A stretch of DNA of 6,324 bases from an uncultured bacterium (GTDB lineage: Bacteria; Verrucomicrobiota; Kiritimatiellia; RFP12; UBA1067): the NCBI GenBank assembly GCA_902779075.1, contig CACZAK010000267.1, positions 1-6,324 on the forward strand, written 5' to 3'. The position numbers and the translations under genes are program-made. Positions 5,517 to 6,324 of this stretch are shown piece by piece (the stretch's first letter is position 1; each line of letters opens with the position of its first letter). The notes beneath the pieces are model-generated. The model was not told the origin of the DNA. It searched no databases and saw only the letters and a program-made list of their open reading frames with translations.

Positions 5517-5531
5517 TGTCAATTTTTGACA
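5517..5531. promoter_or_regulatory. TGTCAA-TTT-TTGACA palindrome, possible activator site
   Basis: A perfect 6-bp inverted repeat around three bases lies about 95-110 bp upstream of the -24/-12 element. That is the normal distance for the binding site of a bacterial enhancer-binding protein. A third TGTCAA half-site is at 5480-5485. TTGACA also equals a sigma-70 -35 box, but I find no matching -10 hexamer at 16-18 bp. Confidence 0.4.
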
Positions 5532-5745
5532 ATTCTCGCTCATGGCGAGTTCAGGTTTTGTTAGGGGGTGCTTCTGGTGTGTGATGCGGGCAGTCCAGCA
5601 CATTTGGCGTCTGTTGAGGAGAAAGAAGAATGGCACAGCTTCTTCCGGTCCCGGTCCCAAACCGGGTGGGAACACTGCGCCATTCGCTGGCTGAAGTTTA
5701 TCAAAATGATTCGGGGATGTCTACCCAGAAGTCGTAACCGGGCGT

Positions 5746-5976
5746 TCCGCACCATAATCTTACCGGCGGGAGCCATCCCCAAACCCACGGGATGAACGGA
5801 CTGGCAGCCCATTCTACTGGGGCGTAACAAGCGCGCCCCCTCCCGTGGCGGCGCGGCCAGAGTCCGCGCCCTACCGCCGTCTGGAAAGCGGCTTTCCCAG
5901 TTAGCGGCCGCGACGGAGCGCGGCCCTCCCGCCGCAAGAAAGGCCGGCGTTACCAGCCGTGAGATTATGGTGCGGA
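5746..5976. repeat. Hairpin-rich block bounded by a 15-bp inverted repeat
   Basis: TCCGCACCATAATCT (5746-5760) and its exact reverse complement (5962-5976) bound 231 bp. Inside are several stems: CATCCC/GGGATG (5774-5794), GGCGCGG/CCGCGCC (5850-5870), GGAAAG/CTTTCC (5883-5897) and GGCCGCG/CGCGGCC (5906-5925). No ORF with a ribosome site is inside. The form suits a MITE or REP-type dispersed repeat, or an origin structure. I see no target-site duplication beside the ends. Confidence 0.5.
5935..5958 (-). terminator. Weak candidate terminator after the AlbA_2 gene
   Basis: On the minus strand GGCTGG, loop TAACG, CCGGCC forms a 6-bp stem with one G-U pair, followed by TTTCTTG. It lies about 95 nt after the stop at 6053. 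The stem is short and the U tract is interrupted, so termination here is uncertain. Confidence 0.25.
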
Positions 5977-6052
5977 GCCTCATTCCTGCGCTGTATTCCG
6001 CCATTGTATCGTGTACCCCATTTTCGCCATAACACATCGGTCATTTCAGCCG

Positions 6053-6324
6053 TCATTTCGGCACCTCGGCTTTCTTGACAATCCACCTGCCGCCCTTGTC
6101 CCCGCCTTCACGGACAAGCAGCCCGACTTCTTTCATCGCACGTATGGCGCGCCAGACACTTTTCGCTGAAAACCCCAACCTTTTTGCAACACTGGAAATA
6201 TCGGCTTCTGGGGCCTCGGCAAAGACATAAAAAACTTTCCTTGCATTTTCACGAAAGTCACTTCGACAGGCCCCCATCAACACTTCAAAATCATGATTTA
6301 CATCGTCACTTACCGATTTTACAT
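6053..6324 (-). CDS. AlbA_2 winged-helix protein, C-terminal part
   Basis: This is the continuation of the gene that begins at 715, in the same frame through the circle junction; bases 6226-6324 are the same as 1-99. It encodes the end of the linker and then a C-terminal winged helix-turn-helix (about residues 217-290 of 295). In that domain, ADISSVAKRLGFSAKSVWRA reads as the helix-turn-helix, followed by IRAMKEVGLLVREGG and a basic wing GGRWIVKK. A C-terminal winged helix after a repetitive linker is the usual ending of RecG-like AlbA_2 proteins. The stop is TGA at 6053-6055. This is the last gene of the molecule; non-coding DNA follows for about 860 bp. Confidence 0.85.
   Translation of the reverse strand, partial: VKSVSDDVNHDFEVLMGACRSDFRENARKVFYVFAEAPEADISSVAKRLGFSAKSVWRAIRAMKEVGLLVREGGDKGGRWIVKKAEVPK
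6226..6324. repeat. Terminal direct repeat, right copy
   Basis: This is an exact copy of positions 1-99. It should be counted once, so that base 6225 is followed by base 1. The length of 99 matches a common de Bruijn k-mer size, which suggests an assembly overlap and not a biological terminal repeat. A real tandem duplication collapsed by the assembler would give the same picture. Confidence 0.95.

Larger units (their letters stand above)
5190..6052. other. Single long non-coding region of the circle
   Basis: About 860 bp lie between the start of the operon and the end of the AlbA_2 gene. On the operon side it is AT-richer and holds the promoter, palindromes and leader. From about 5560 to 5745 I see only small inverted repeats, such as CCCGGT/ACCGGG at 5650-5666 and GAAGAA/TTCTTC at 5625-5645. 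From 5746 it is GC-rich and strongly structured. Frames open on both strands here have no ribosome site and look like chance. No DnaA box, tRNA or known origin motif is recognised, yet a replication origin would most likely be here. Confidence 0.6.

Noticed and set aside
5370..5543. 57-aa minus-strand frame starting MSENCQKL, basic
   Set aside because: It looks protein-like by eye and could be a small leader gene. However, it has no Shine-Dalgarno site, overlaps the sigma-54 promoter and palindrome, and has no family I recognise. Not listed as a gene.
5821..5953. Integron attC-like pair GGCGTAAC ... GGCGTTAC around hairpins
   Set aside because: The outer cores do not fit RYYYAAC/GTTRRRY and are not complementary beyond GTAAC/GTTAC. 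There is no integrase and no cassette layout.
5561..6037. 158-aa minus-strand frame and the 75-aa plus-strand frame at 5568-5795
   Set aside because: Both run through GC-rich inverted repeats, lack ribosome sites and show no domain pattern. They are probably chance frames over repeat DNA.

Overview
The window is most simply read as one circular molecule cut open. Positions 1-99 and 6226-6324 are the same 99 bases, so the unique circle is 6225 bp. An odd-length exact end overlap is what a k-mer assembler leaves on a closed circle, although a collapsed tandem array would look the same. The coding part is GC-rich, and nearly every gene has an AGGA/GGAG-type Shine-Dalgarno site. That argues against Bacteroidota-style initiation. 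A near-consensus sigma-54 promoter and GC-rich hairpin repeats make a Verrucomicrobiota/Lentisphaerota-like or similar gut or environmental host conceivable, but this host guess is weak.

All eight credible genes lie on the minus strand. Going round the circle in the direction of transcription, they are: a 132-aa DUF6717-like protein (5189-4791); a coiled-coil protein with a J-domain-like HPD motif (4760-3957); a stand-alone HIRAN-domain protein (3964-3569); a 272-aa unknown (3567-2749); a Sel1-repeat protein (2752-2180); a 339-aa unknown (2183-1164); a 96-aa protein that repeats the N-terminal domain of the 272-aa protein (1131-841); and, after a 125-bp gap, an AlbA_2/winged-helix protein that runs from 715 through the window edge to 6053. 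The first seven are separated by at most about 32 bp, and several overlap by 4-8 bp, so they form one translationally coupled operon.

The only long non-coding stretch is 5190-6052. Next to the operon it holds a sigma-54-like promoter (5407-5423), an upstream TGTCAA/TTGACA palindrome, and a leader hairpin. Further away it holds a hairpin-rich block bounded by a 15-bp inverted repeat (5746-5976). By exclusion this is where a replication origin would lie. I see no recognisable replication initiator, relaxase, integrase, transposase or toxin-antitoxin pair.

The gene set combines a DNA-end-binding-type domain (HIRAN), a putative Hsp70 co-chaperone (J-domain), a Sel1 scaffold, a duplicated unknown domain, and an AlbA_2 protein that seems to have lost the central half of its parent family by in-frame deletion. 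How they work together is not known. A co-expressed DNA-associated complex carried by a small cryptic circle is a reasonable hypothesis but only an inference.
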